A stretch of DNA of 33,206 nt from Methylophaga thalassica (GCA_011052985.1 DRHY01000081.1:1-33206), one strand, 5' to 3'. Positions 8,786 to 16,905 are shown, numbered from the stretch's first letter. Program-made: numbers and translations. Notes: generated from the sequence alone by a model not told the origin.

Positions 8786-9199
8786 CTACCTGTGATAGTC
8801 CCCGGATCGTTCAGGTTGATAAAGAATATTTTCAATTCTGACTTTGATGTTCTTTCCACCTGGGTTTGGCCAATAAATCTCATCACCCTGTTTCATTCCC
8901 AAAAGAGCTGTTCCAATCGGTGAGAGTATCGATAAGGTAGAGCCATCTTCTCTGACATCTTTGGGGTACACCAGAGTCACATAAAACGGAGCCTCAGAAG
9001 ATGATAAAGATAGCTGGACCGTTGAATTCATGGAAACAACGTTTTCAGGAACATGCCGTGAATCCACAACCGTAGCTCTTTCTAACTCTTCTTCTAAGTT
9101 GAACTTAGAGAGAGTGTTAAAAGCTGAAAATGAGCCGAGCAGGGCTTCCAGCCTCTCTAGGTCTAGTGATGAAATAATTATATCGGGCTGAATTGTCAC
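8786..9199 (-). CDS. rnk: Rnk, nucleoside diphosphate kinase regulator / GreA-like protein
   Basis: 137 residues from GTG at 9197-9199, the same size as E. coli Rnk (136). An N-terminal coiled coil-like part (DIIISSLDLERLEALLGSF) is followed by the GreA/GreB C-terminal fold: MNSTVQLSL, YVTLVYPKD, LSILSPIGTALLGMKQGDEI and the ending VRIENILYQPERSGD, a typical Rnk block. Rnk binds RNA polymerase and affects NTP pools. The GTG start is preferred to an ATG 51 bases upstream because GAGGTT is well placed before it and because the longer frame would run through a terminator hairpin. Confidence 0.9.
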   Translation of the reverse strand: MTIQPDIIISSLDLERLEALLGSFSAFNTLSKFNLEEELERATVVDSRHVPENVVSMNSTVQLSLSSSEAPFYVTLVYPKDVREDGSTLSILSPIGTALLGMKQGDEIYWPNPGGKNIKVRIENILYQPERSGDYHR

Positions 9200-9220
9200 G
9201 CTAATAACCTCAACATAAAT

Positions 9221-9255
9221 AAAAAACCAGAATGCAGATGTGGTCTGCATTCTGG
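9221..9255 (-). terminator. Rho-independent terminator of the cytochrome b561/SrpA unit
   Basis: A perfect 12-base stem (CCAGAATGCAGA at 9227-9238 with TCTGCATTCTGG at 9244-9255) and a 5-base loop. Read on the minus strand it is followed by six T residues (9226-9221). It lies between the cytochrome b561 gene and rnk, both on the minus strand. It should separate the two units, or act as an attenuator for read-through into rnk. Confidence 0.85.
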
Positions 9256-9433
9256 CTAAAACAGAAGGAATAAAAATAGGTCTGAATAGACCCGCGGTTA
9301 TGATGCCTAATTCTCAGTTAATAGTTAAGCGCGAATGATGCAAGTTAGGCATCTATTGCTCATTTTTACTATTGAGTCTACAGGGTACAAAACACAAACT
9401 GGAGTTAAGCCAAACTCATCATTCCGGACTCTG

Positions 9434-9973
9434 CTAGAACCACATTGAGTCAAAAATACTGTCGCGTCGAATCATGGCGTGATACAGAGCAGCAGAGATA
9501 TGCATGAGTATAAGCAAAATAAGGATCACCGCCGTTATGCCGTGTATTTCTCTGAATAGACCATAGAGTCCAAGATCGATTGTTGTAATGGATGGAAGCA
9601 TTAACGTATCAAAGATGTAAATAGGCCGTCCTGCGAAGTTTTGCATGAGAAAACCAGATACTGGCATCAGAATCATAGCCATGTACATCAAAATGTGAGT
9701 GAGCTTGGCAATAAAGCGTTGTAAGGATGGAAGCTCATTATCTAGCGAAGGTGAGACAGTTCTCAAACGGACTAACAGCCGCGCCAAAACAGCGATGAAA
9801 GCAATCACCCCTAAGTTTTTATGAATACTCAATAATGTAGGCTGCCATGGCTCTAAGCTTCTGATCATAGATAGACCAGCAAAAATCAGAGAAAAAATAA
9901 GCAATGCCATCCCCCAGTGAATTACTTTCATGACTAGATTGTATGACTTGATTGATGTATTTGGAGAGTTCAT
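9434..9973 (-). CDS. Cytochrome b561 family membrane protein
   Basis: 179-residue four-helix membrane protein of the bacterial cytochrome b561 (YodB/CybB-like) family. Candidate haem-ligand histidines are visible: VIHWGMALLIF near residue 19, SIHKNLGVIAF in helix 2, KLTHILMYMAM and IHGITAVILI / LMHISAALYHAM near the end. It passes electrons between quinol and periplasmic partners. It starts 5 bases after the stop of the SrpA-type peroxidase gene, a pairing seen in many proteobacteria, so it probably supplies electrons to that enzyme; this partnership is inferred. Confidence 0.9.
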   Translation of the reverse strand: MNSPNTSIKSYNLVMKVIHWGMALLIFSLIFAGLSMIRSLEPWQPTLLSIHKNLGVIAFIAVLARLLVRLRTVSPSLDNELPSLQRFIAKLTHILMYMAMILMPVSGFLMQNFAGRPIYIFDTLMLPSITTIDLGLYGLFREIHGITAVILILLILMHISAALYHAMIRRDSIFDSMWF

Positions 9974-9978
9974 AGGTG

Positions 9979-11013
9979 TTACTCAGACAGTCTTAATAAA
10001 TGCTCTTTTGCACGCCTTCTGTATGACTCTGCATAAGCCGATGAGCGTGCTCCAAGGATCTTATCTTGACTAGCCTCAATCCCGGTCGGAAGAACCAATG
10101 GATCAAAATTGATTTCATTGCATATGCTGTTTTTCTGCGGCGTCGCATCTGTGATGAGTAGTTGACCAGCTATGACTTCTCTGCGAGAAGAGGGCCAGGC
10201 TTGTGTTGGATCAGTCACATTGTCTTCGGCTGTAGCAAAAGTGAAAATCAGATCAAATTTTACATTTCCTGCTTTGAGACGATTAAAAAACTCATCTTGA
10301 AGTGCATCATTATTTGATGTGTCTAAATCGGCTGCTGCTAGTGCATCAATTGGAGGGCTTACTCTCCATCGGACAGCTTGTTTGTTACCTTTATTATTGA
10401 TCAGATAGAAAGCATTGATACTGTGATAAGTCTCTTCTGCAAAGCTGTTCTTAGGCGAATATTCAGATGCCCATGTCCTGAAAGCTTTACTTTCAGGATG
10501 CTCATCGAAGAAGTCTCTTATTTTGCTTGGATCACGTTCATTGGTTGTTGGGTCAGGAGCGAGAGCAAGGAGTTGCTGGTAAAAATCATACGGGTTTCTA
10601 ACAGCCATGACAGGAGGTGTGTTCATCGCTGTTCGCCAGACTTCATTTTTAGATGAAAGACTCAGTGCCAGGCTTCTTACAGGAGCTTTCAAGTCTGGTG
10701 CGGTGGGATTATTCCCAGCAATGGAGATACGTCCGGTAAAAGGCGTGTTTTTTCTGGAGAAAAAATAAGCTGAAGTGTATTGCGCGAGGTTGCCGTTAGA
10801 CTGCAATACGCCGCCTATACAAAAACCCTTTGCGTGAGCACGCCGAAACCCTTCGTAAACGAGTTTTCCCTGCTGAAGGTCAACAAAATCCTGAGCCGTG
10901 ATTTTGTTACCGCTACCAAACTTGGCGAACATAAAAGCCGCCATTAATGAAGCAACAATAACCGCAATCAATAGTAGCGGTTTAAGTGGCCAAGCCAGCG
11001 TTTGTTTGTTCAA
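9979..11013 (-). CDS. srpA: SrpA-type catalase-related haem peroxidase
   Basis: 344 residues with an N-terminal membrane anchor or signal segment (LLLIAVIVASLMAAFMFAKF, about residues 13-32), so the enzyme faces the periplasm. The minimal catalase fold follows: the distal histidine lies in RRAHAKGFC (about residue 60), NNPTAPDLKAPVRSLALSL matches the catalase core, and the C-terminal GARSSAYAESYRRRA carries the proximal Arg/Tyr haem-ligand motif. Length fits the small catalase-related peroxidases rather than true catalases. It likely removes hydrogen peroxide or organic peroxides with electrons from the downstream cytochrome b561. Periplasmic methylamine and methanol oxidation would be one source of peroxide, though that is speculation. 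Confidence 0.88.
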   Translation of the reverse strand: MNKQTLAWPLKPLLLIAVIVASLMAAFMFAKFGSGNKITAQDFVDLQQGKLVYEGFRRAHAKGFCIGGVLQSNGNLAQYTSAYFFSRKNTPFTGRISIAGNNPTAPDLKAPVRSLALSLSSKNEVWRTAMNTPPVMAVRNPYDFYQQLLALAPDPTTNERDPSKIRDFFDEHPESKAFRTWASEYSPKNSFAEETYHSINAFYLINNKGNKQAVRWRVSPPIDALAAADLDTSNNDALQDEFFNRLKAGNVKFDLIFTFATAEDNVTDPTQAWPSSRREVIAGQLLITDATPQKNSICNEINFDPLVLPTGIEASQDKILGARSSAYAESYRRRAKEHLLRLSE

Positions 11014-11260
11014 TGTTGATGCCTTGATTGATTATTGAGAGACAGTTGACTATTTCTTTAGTTCAGAGGTTTTAAGATGCTGCTTGAATTACTTTCTGTG
11101 GTTTCTATTTCTCATGAGCCTGATGCTTACGGTCTTGCCGAAATTAGATACTGTCATCTCGACATCATCAGTATATTTATTCTTTCACAACGCAAATATC
11201 GGGTCTCACTCTGCTTACAGTAGGAGGCCTAAATCATTCAATCACGGATATGAGGAATTA

Positions 11261-11980
11261 ATGAAAACTACGAAATACCTAATAGCCTTTTCGGTCATGC
11301 TAGCATCCTCGTCGGCATTTGCATGGCAATCTGAAGATGATCAGCATGCAACCAGCGCATCAGTAGCGTTGGGAAGTGATTATGTCTGGCGTGGCTATTC
11401 TCAAACGGATAATGAACCTGCCTTATCAGGAAGCTTTGACTATCAACACGCCAGTGGAGTGTATGCCGGGGCTTGGGCATCCAACGTCGATTTTGAAATC
11501 AATAATGATCAAGCTCACATCGAGATGGATGTTTACGCTGGCGTTGCTGGAGAATTCAGTGACACAGATATTTCATATGATCTTGGTGTTCTCCGTTACG
11601 TATACCCAGGGACTGACGGTGGTAATTGGAACGAAATTTATGCCTCATTGAGTTATAGCTTTTTCAGTCTTGGTGTTGCTCACTCTGATGACGTTTATAA
11701 CTCGAATGATAGAGGCACTTACTATTCAATTGGTTTTGAATACCCCATGCTGGCAGGTATTAATTTTGAAACGACTTTCGGTTACTACAATTATGACAGA
11801 GATGTTTTTGGTAGAGGAAATCCTGATTCGGCCAAAGATATGAACATTGGTATCAGTAAAGATCTTGCTGGATTGAATATTTCACTCAATTACATCAATT
11901 CTGATGATGATGCAGGAGAGATCTACGGCGATAGCATCACTGATGGACGCGTTGTATTTGCTGTTTCTAAATCAATGTAA
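11261..11980 (+). CDS. TorF family outer-membrane beta-barrel (putative porin)
   Basis: 239 residues from ATG 11261, supported by TGAGGAATTA upstream and by a signal peptide that begins there (KTTKYLIAFSVMLASSSAFA, cleavage near residue 22). The frame stays open for 59 codons further upstream, but that part is not protein-like. The mature protein is a run of amphipathic strands rich in Y, G and D, starting ASVALGSDYVWRGYSQTDNE, the signature of the TIGR02001/Gcw_chp TorF family, and ending in a VVFAVSKSM strand. These are small 12-strand or so barrels often tied to transport of nitrogen compounds; the substrate here is unknown. It is divergent from the peroxidase gene and followed by its own terminator. 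Confidence 0.88.
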   Translation: MKTTKYLIAFSVMLASSSAFAWQSEDDQHATSASVALGSDYVWRGYSQTDNEPALSGSFDYQHASGVYAGAWASNVDFEINNDQAHIEMDVYAGVAGEFSDTDISYDLGVLRYVYPGTDGGNWNEIYASLSYSFFSLGVAHSDDVYNSNDRGTYYSIGFEYPMLAGINFETTFGYYNYDRDVFGRGNPDSAKDMNIGISKDLAGLNISLNYINSDDDAGEIYGDSITDGRVVFAVSKSM

Positions 11981-12056
11981 AAAGATTAAAAGTAAATCAA
12001 CCAGTGGTACAAATTTGATTTGCTTCTGATTCCCTATTCTCTCGTTGGGAAACTGG

Positions 12057-12116
12057 GGAGAGTTTCGGCTATTAACACTTACCCCTGTCGATAGCTGTGA
12101 CTCTCCTCTTTTTTTT
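12057..12116 (+). terminator. Long-stem intrinsic terminator after the TorF-family gene
   Basis: GGAGAGT (12057-12063) pairs with ACTCTCC (12100-12106), and inside it CGGCTAT pairs with ATAGCTG (7 pairs, one G-U). A run of eight T residues follows at 12109-12116. It ends 136 bases after the TorF stop. Confidence 0.85.
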
Positions 12117-12405
12117 ACCTTAAAAAAAACACCGGTTCTAGCCTAATGTTTTCCTGCTTAAGATTTTGTTTTTTGCCCGAATAATCACCGGGCTGGGTTC
12201 ATACCGTACTTCTTAAAAGGTAACGGAAGTGCATTTAATCTCGAGACATCAACAATATGCCCCTGGATGGGGAGCAGATTGCTAATCCTCGATATTGTTA
12301 TATGAGAGTGTGCAGTGTAAAATTCTAAGCCTTAGAAAAGTGGTTTTTCGGAAAACACTATTCCAAAAATTATCAATGGCACAAACTTATTGATAACTAT
12401 ACAGT
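12117..12405. other. Upstream region of the tRNA-Pro gene
   Basis: No protein gene is supported. An inverted repeat AACAATAT (12251-12258) / ATATTGTT (12292-12299) encloses a CCCC...GGGG hairpin and could be a small structured RNA or an operator. The tRNA promoter must lie in the last 60 bases, but I could not fix the boxes. Confidence 0.3.
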
Positions 12406-12482
12406 CGGGGCATGGCGCAGCCTGGTAGCGCACTTGCATGGGGTGCAAGGGGTCGAAGGTTCAAATCCTTCTGTCCCGACCA
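12406..12482 (+). tRNA. tRNA-Pro (anticodon GGG)
   Basis: 77 bases including an encoded CCA. The acceptor stem pairs CGGGGCA with TGTCCCG (one G-U). The anticodon stem-loop is CTTGC-ATGGGGT-GCAAG with GGG at the wobble-to-third positions, reading CCC/CCU proline codons. The T arm holds GGTTCAAATCC. Its 3' part is repeated at 15530-15563, marking it as the insertion target of the adjacent island. Confidence 0.97.
12449..12482 (+). repeat. attL-like direct repeat (3' end of tRNA-Pro)
   Basis: The last 34 bases of the tRNA, from GGGGT to the CCA. It matches 15530-15563 at 32 of 34 positions; the final 23 bases (12460-12482) are identical. This is the usual core of a tyrosine-recombinase attachment site at a tRNA 3' end. 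Confidence 0.85.
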
Positions 12483-12787
12483 ATTTTCTCTCTTTATTCT
12501 CTAATGTAAAAATCGTGTAAAAGCCTATTTTTACTGGCTTTATGAGTTTTCTTATTACACCATTTTAATTTCTAAATGCTTCAGGAATGGCTGTTTTTGG
12601 TCTTTTTACAGCCATTTTACAGCCACACCGAAACTTCAATAATTCCTGTTGGAAACTGCACGAAGTATCAGCACTAAACTTTAGTGAATTATTCAGATGA
12701 ATCTGAATAAATAAATTTGGGTGCGCGGTGTTAATGACCTGATGATATAGTCCTGTGAATGGAAAAAATCAGATAAGGAGCGTTTAG
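12483..12787. other. Left end of the tRNA-Pro island (non-coding)
   Basis: Contains no gene. It holds inverted and direct copies of an ACAGCC-type motif: TTTTTACAGCCA (12603-12614), TTTTACAGCCA (12615-12625), GGCTGT (12589-12594, inverted) and a variant TTTTTACTGGC (12528-12538). The promoter of the ATPase gene must lie in its last 100 bases; TAAGGAGCG at about 12774-12782 is the ribosome-binding site. Confidence 0.5.
12603..12614 (+). repeat. Island-end repeat TTTTTACAGCCA, left copy
   Basis: 12-base word identical to 15456-15467 near the right end. A second, overlapping-type copy TTTTACAGCCA follows directly at 12615-12625. Spacing and position are like tyrosine-recombinase arm sites; that function is inferred. 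Confidence 0.55.
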
Positions 12788-15403
12788 GTGTCTATCCTGA
12801 AAGAAATTCAGAATTGGTCAAAAGATCTTCCTGAGTGGCAACAAGATGCTATTGCCAAACTCTACGTCAATCGTAGCTTGTCTAATGCTCAGCTCAACCA
12901 TCTTTATGCACTTGCAAAAGCAGAAGTAGGTATTCCTGATGAGGAGGGGCGGGTAGCAACCAAGTTTCAGGATAAAGAAATTGCTGCAGAGCCGAATCCG
13001 ACAAGGCTTGTAAAACTCGAGGCAGTGAGAGACTTGGTTAATGTCAACGCCCTAGCTGAAGGTATACGTTTACCCATTGCTCTAGATGGGCTGACAGTCA
13101 TTTATGGTGAAAATGGTACAGGAAAGTCCGGCTACTCACGTGTATTCAAGCATGCCTGTAGAGCAAGGGACACTAGTGAACCGATTCTGCCAAATGCAAA
13201 GTTAGAACCAAAAGAAACCGGCGTTGCTAAGGCTATTTTTGAGACGAATATTGATGGCCAGTCATTAGAATTAGCTTGGAGTGCTGATAAGATCTCACCA
13301 GAAGAGTTATCAGATATTTCCATTTTTGATACACATTGCGCTCGTGCTTATGTTGATAACCATGGTGACTATGCATACGTGCCATATGGACTCGATATTC
13401 TTGAAGGGCTAGCATCAATATGTGTAGAACTAAAGAGTAGGGCTACCAAAGAAAAAACTAATAATGCACCGTCAGATAATGCCTACTCGTCACTGACGTC
13501 TGAGCAGACAGCTGTAGCTGCCGCACTTAAAAACATAGTCTTAAACAAGACTAAAGCAGAAGACATCGAGGCTTTAGCCATACTCTCCGAACAGGAGCAG
13601 AAAAGGTTAAATTTGCTCAATAAAACACTCGCTGAGGCTGACCCTAAGCAAAAAGCACAAGCAATCAGGCATAAAGCCAGCCGTTTTGAGAGCCTAAAGT
13701 CTCGTATGGCAGATGCTGTAAAAGTAATAGACGAGGAGAAGCTCTCTGAGCTTCAGAGGCTATTGCATAAATATAATAGTGCAAAGAAAGCAGCAGAACT
13801 CGCTGCTACAGAGTTTAAAGATACTCCGGGTCAACTTCCGGGAACTGGAAGTGATGAGTGGAAGACCCTGTTCGATGCTGCTAGAGAGTTTGCAAAGCTT
13901 TCGCATGGTGAGCATAAATTTCCTCATTTACCCGAAAATTCAAAGTGCCCACTGTGCCAAAATGAGCTTGGTGATTTAGGCGCCAGTAACTTAGTTAGAT
14001 TTGATATTTTTATCGGGCAAGAAGTGGAAAAAGCTGCATTAGATGCACGTAAAGATGCTGCAAGAGCTTATAAATTGATCAGAGATGCTAGTCTTGAATT
14101 GAATCTTGAGGATGCGTTGATTCAAGAGTTGCGAGAGGTTAATCCTGAACTCGCTGAAACATGTTTGTCTATGCAGTCTGAAATTGTACTTCGTCGTAGC
14201 AAAATCCTTGAAGCGGCTGAGGATAAACTTAAATGGTCAGATGTTCCAAAACTTACTCATGACCCTAGAGAAAAATTGACGGAAAATATTGAAAGCTTAT
14301 TAATGCAGGCAAAAGCACTAGAAGCTACTGCCGATGAAAAAACAAAAACTGCAATGGTGCTAGAGTTAGCCGAATTAGATGCTAGAAATAAGCTTTTCGA
14401 AGTCAAAGAAGCTGTTTTGGAAGCCATAAAAAAGCATCAGTATTGCCAAAAACTTCAGAAATGTATCGAGAGTATGGATACTGCTCGTATTTCAAGAAAG
14501 TCTACTCATCTCTCTCAAACAATTGCTAGTCAAGAATTAGCTGATGCTCTGAATGAGGAGCTCAAGCAACTAAAAGTTCATGAACTCAAGGTGGTAATGA
14601 AGCCTGAATCTTCAAGGGGACGAACAAAGTTTAAACTTGTTTTAGAAGTGCCAGGAGGGAAGGCACCGTCATCCATACTAAGTGAAGGTGAGCAACGAGC
14701 GATAGCAATTGCTTCATTTCTAGCTGAAGTTAAGCTTGCCAAAGGTTTAGGTGGTGTGGTGTTTGATGATCCTGTCTCATCTTTAGATCATCGTCGTAGA
14801 TGGGAAGTAGCCCAACGTCTAGCTATAGAAGCCAAAGCTCGCCAAGTAATTATATTTACACATGACATCTACTTTCTTTGCATCATTGAACAAAAAGCAG
14901 CAGAGATCGGAACTAATATTTGTAAAAATTATATTCGAAGAACTCCTCAAGGGTTTGGGGTTCACTCTGATGAGTTGCCCTTTGATGTGGTTGGCACAAA
15001 AGAGCGTGTAAAGAGGTTACGTAAAAGGTTAGCCGATGTTCAAGCTGCTTATTTAGCAGGTGATGAAGAATCACATCGTTTCATGACATCAAGGTGCTAT
15101 GGCGACTTAAGACTAGCTTGGGAGAGGAGCATAGAAGAGGTGCTTTTTAATAAAGTCATTGAGCGATTTGGTGAAGGCGTCTCTACCGTTAGATTGAGAA
15201 GAGTAACCGTGACAGATGATGACTATGCAGAAATCGATGCAGGAATGACTAAAAGTTCTAAATTCGAGCATGATGCAGCCATGCGAGTAGGGCGACTACC
15301 AACTCCTTCGCCAGAGGAACTAAGTGACGACATAGAAAATCTGGAAGCGTTTCGTGTGAGAGTTAATAAGAGAGGAGAGCAGGTTGCAGATGCTAGAGGT
15401 TAA
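12788..15403 (+). CDS. SMC/ABC-type ATPase with zinc hook, RloC-like putative anticodon nuclease
   Basis: 871 residues from GTG 12788 (TAAGGAG upstream). An ABC-type ATPase split by a long helical insertion: Walker A GENGTGKS (107-114), coiled coil about 215-600 with a Rad50-like hook CPLC (387-390) near its middle, signature LSEGEQ (631-636), Walker B VVFDDP (Asp 660-661), D-loop SSLDH and H-loop FTHD (His 692). The 180-residue C-terminal region contains RLAWE (Arg 775, Glu 779) and a later EHDAA (His 828). PrrC/RloC anticodon nucleases use an Arg-x3-Glu pair plus a downstream His, and RloC also has a zinc hook, so an RloC-like tRNA-cutting defence protein is my best reading. It could instead be another AAA_13 defence ATPase. 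It is the only gene in the island. Confidence 0.75.
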   Translation: MSILKEIQNWSKDLPEWQQDAIAKLYVNRSLSNAQLNHLYALAKAEVGIPDEEGRVATKFQDKEIAAEPNPTRLVKLEAVRDLVNVNALAEGIRLPIALDGLTVIYGENGTGKSGYSRVFKHACRARDTSEPILPNAKLEPKETGVAKAIFETNIDGQSLELAWSADKISPEELSDISIFDTHCARAYVDNHGDYAYVPYGLDILEGLASICVELKSRATKEKTNNAPSDNAYSSLTSEQTAVAAALKNIVLNKTKAEDIEALAILSEQEQKRLNLLNKTLAEADPKQKAQAIRHKASRFESLKSRMADAVKVIDEEKLSELQRLLHKYNSAKKAAELAATEFKDTPGQLPGTGSDEWKTLFDAAREFAKLSHGEHKFPHLPENSKCPLCQNELGDLGASNLVRFDIFIGQEVEKAALDARKDAARAYKLIRDASLELNLEDALIQELREVNPELAETCLSMQSEIVLRRSKILEAAEDKLKWSDVPKLTHDPREKLTENIESLLMQAKALEATADEKTKTAMVLELAELDARNKLFEVKEAVLEAIKKHQYCQKLQKCIESMDTARISRKSTHLSQTIASQELADALNEELKQLKVHELKVVMKPESSRGRTKFKLVLEVPGGKAPSSILSEGEQRAIAIASFLAEVKLAKGLGGVVFDDPVSSLDHRRRWEVAQRLAIEAKARQVIIFTHDIYFLCIIEQKAAEIGTNICKNYIRRTPQGFGVHSDELPFDVVGTKERVKRLRKRLADVQAAYLAGDEESHRFMTSRCYGDLRLAWERSIEEVLFNKVIERFGEGVSTVRLRRVTVTDDDYAEIDAGMTKSSKFEHDAAMRVGRLPTPSPEELSDDIENLEAFRVRVNKRGEQVADARG

Positions 15404-15455
15404 TTTTTCAAAACGTTTAAAGATGAAGGGGCAGGTAGGATTTTTGTAGGTTTTG

Positions 15456-15467
15456 TTTTTACAGCCA
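15456..15467 (+). repeat. Island-end repeat TTTTTACAGCCA, right copy
   Basis: Identical to 12603-12614, followed by a partial copy AACAGCCA (15471-15478). It lies 63 bases before the right core repeat. A weak hairpin CCAGG/CCTGG (15465-15487) followed by GTTTTGTTTT overlaps it and may terminate the ATPase transcript. Confidence 0.55.
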
Positions 15468-15529
15468 GGAAACAGCCATAAACCTGGGTTTTGTTTTGTA
15501 AGTTAATGATATGTATAACAATTGTTTTT

Positions 15530-15563
15530 GGGGTTGAAGTTTCAAATCCTTCTGTCCCGACCA
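15530..15563 (+). repeat. attR-like direct repeat (partial tRNA-Pro copy)
   Basis: Copy of the tRNA-Pro 3' end (12449-12482) with two mismatches at 15535 and 15540; the last 23 bases including CCA are identical. It is not a tRNA gene, since nothing upstream folds as the 5' half. Confidence 0.85.
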
Positions 15564-15594
15564 TTTTAGTGAATTATCTAGTTCCTCAAGTAAA

Positions 15595-16905
15595 TCAAGA
15601 ACCACTCTTCCTTAATTCATTGATAATCCGATGACGCTCATCCTCTTGGTAAAAACTTGGATCATCAAATAAATCACCCTGTGATTGATTGAATATCATG
15701 CTCAAAGCTTGTGCACTGGTCTGAACCATTGGTTCAAAGTGTGCATTCTCTCCACTCACAAGATCGACAACCTTATGACGTCGGTAAATCGTATAACAAC
15801 CTAAAATAGCCAATACACTACCAATATAAATGGGTAATCCGTAAGAGCCAATTAAAGACATTAAGCCACCTGATAAAACGGGAGCAAAGGCACAACCTGC
15901 GCCGTGCAGTACGAGCATGTCTGATGAGCCCGATACAATTTCATCAGGATGTAATTGATCGATCAATTGAGCGACAGCCAATGGATAGATCGAAAATGAC
16001 AGGCCTCCCCATAAGAAGTAGATAGCTAATAAAGTGAGTTTTGATGGTGCAATGGCCATTAGCAGGGCGAGCAGTGCGGCTAACATAACGACCCATGTGA
16101 TGATTTTAGGTCTATCATGTTTGTCAGAATAACGGCCAATTGGGATTTGTAATGCGGCACCACCTAGAATAGTAATACTCATTATTAATGCAATATCACT
16201 TATGCCGTATCCAACTTGTGTAGCGTAGATTGGTGTCATTGCCCAGAATGCCCCCATTGCTAAACCTGATAGTGTAGATCCGACAACCGATAGAGGTGCT
16301 ATTGATAAAAGATGCTTAAGACTACTCTTAGGTTTTTCAGAACTGATATTGGGTTGATTTCTTCTCGTTAGGCTCAGTGGTAGGATGGCCCAGCTGATGA
16401 CGATAGATACAATGGCAAATAGCAGAAAGTTATCAGGTGAGTCTAAGTGGAGAAGTTGTTGTGCAATGGCCAATGCTCCAAGATTTACCACCATGTAAAA
16501 TCCAAAAACTCGACCGCGCTCGTGTTGTGCTGCCTGACTATTTAACCAGCTTTCAATAACAGTCATTAATGTGATGTAGGCTAACCCATAAAAAAAACGT
16601 AACCCAGCCCAGACCCAAGCATCAATTATCATGATGTGCATTAGAGTCGTCGTGGCGCAGACCGAGGCACAAAAAGCGAACGTTCTGATATGACCCATTC
16701 GCCTAATGAGGCGACCACTAACCCACGTACCACAAATAAAGCCGATGAAATAGGCTGACATAATGGCACCCATTACGATACTGGAAAATCCCTCTGAGGT
16801 ACCACGCAGTGTTAATAAGGTGCTGATTAAGCCATTACCCAATAGAAGAAGTGCAACACTCCATAGGATAGATTGGATCGGTTTAAGTAATGCTAAAGAC
16901 TGCAT
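15595..16905 (-). CDS. Major facilitator superfamily transporter (YcaD-like)
   Basis: 436 residues, 12 predicted membrane helices, ATG start at 16905 (TAAGGAAAT upstream). The loop between helices 2 and 3 holds the MFS signature in the form GRLIRRMGHIRTF; the repeat in the second half reads GRYSDKHDRPKII. The sequence VIESWLNSQ after helix 4 and the overall pattern match the YcaD/COG0477 subgroup of small-molecule exporters. A 60-residue soluble tail follows the last helix. The substrate cannot be told. It lies just outside the tRNA-Pro island, ending 32 bases from the right repeat, so it is probably original chromosome. Confidence 0.88.
   Translation of the reverse strand: MQSLALLKPIQSILWSVALLLLGNGLISTLLTLRGTSEGFSSIVMGAIMSAYFIGFICGTWVSGRLIRRMGHIRTFAFCASVCATTTLMHIMIIDAWVWAGLRFFYGLAYITLMTVIESWLNSQAAQHERGRVFGFYMVVNLGALAIAQQLLHLDSPDNFLLFAIVSIVISWAILPLSLTRRNQPNISSEKPKSSLKHLLSIAPLSVVGSTLSGLAMGAFWAMTPIYATQVGYGISDIALIMSITILGGAALQIPIGRYSDKHDRPKIITWVVMLAALLALLMAIAPSKLTLLAIYFLWGGLSFSIYPLAVAQLIDQLHPDEIVSGSSDMLVLHGAGCAFAPVLSGGLMSLIGSYGLPIYIGSVLAILGCYTIYRRHKVVDLVSGENAHFEPMVQTSAQALSMIFNQSQGDLFDDPSFYQEDERHRIINELRKSGS

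Larger units (their letters stand above)
12460..15563. mobile_element. Small genomic island in tRNA-Pro with one cargo gene and no integrase
   Basis: About 3.1 kb bounded by 23-base exact (34-base near-exact) copies of the tRNA-Pro 3' end. It carries a single gene, the zinc-hook ATPase at 12788-15403. A TTTTTACAGCCA 12-mer occurs near each end (12603-12614 and 15456-15467), inside the core repeats, like arm-type recombinase sites. No integrase, excisionase or plasmid gene is present, so it would need a recombinase from elsewhere, or has lost its own. Confidence 0.75.

Noticed and set aside
11084-11260. Upstream extension of the TorF-family gene
   Set aside because: The signal peptide and ribosome-binding site place the start at 11261; the upstream codons would bury the signal sequence in the middle of the protein.
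12783-15403. The island ATPase as a housekeeping SMC or RecF/RecN protein
   Set aside because: It is alone in a tRNA-bound island, its hook and C-terminal region differ from RecF and RecN, and its length does not fit SMC.
15530-15563. Possible second tRNA-Pro gene
   Set aside because: Only the 3' part is repeated; no 5' acceptor strand, D arm or anticodon stem precedes it.
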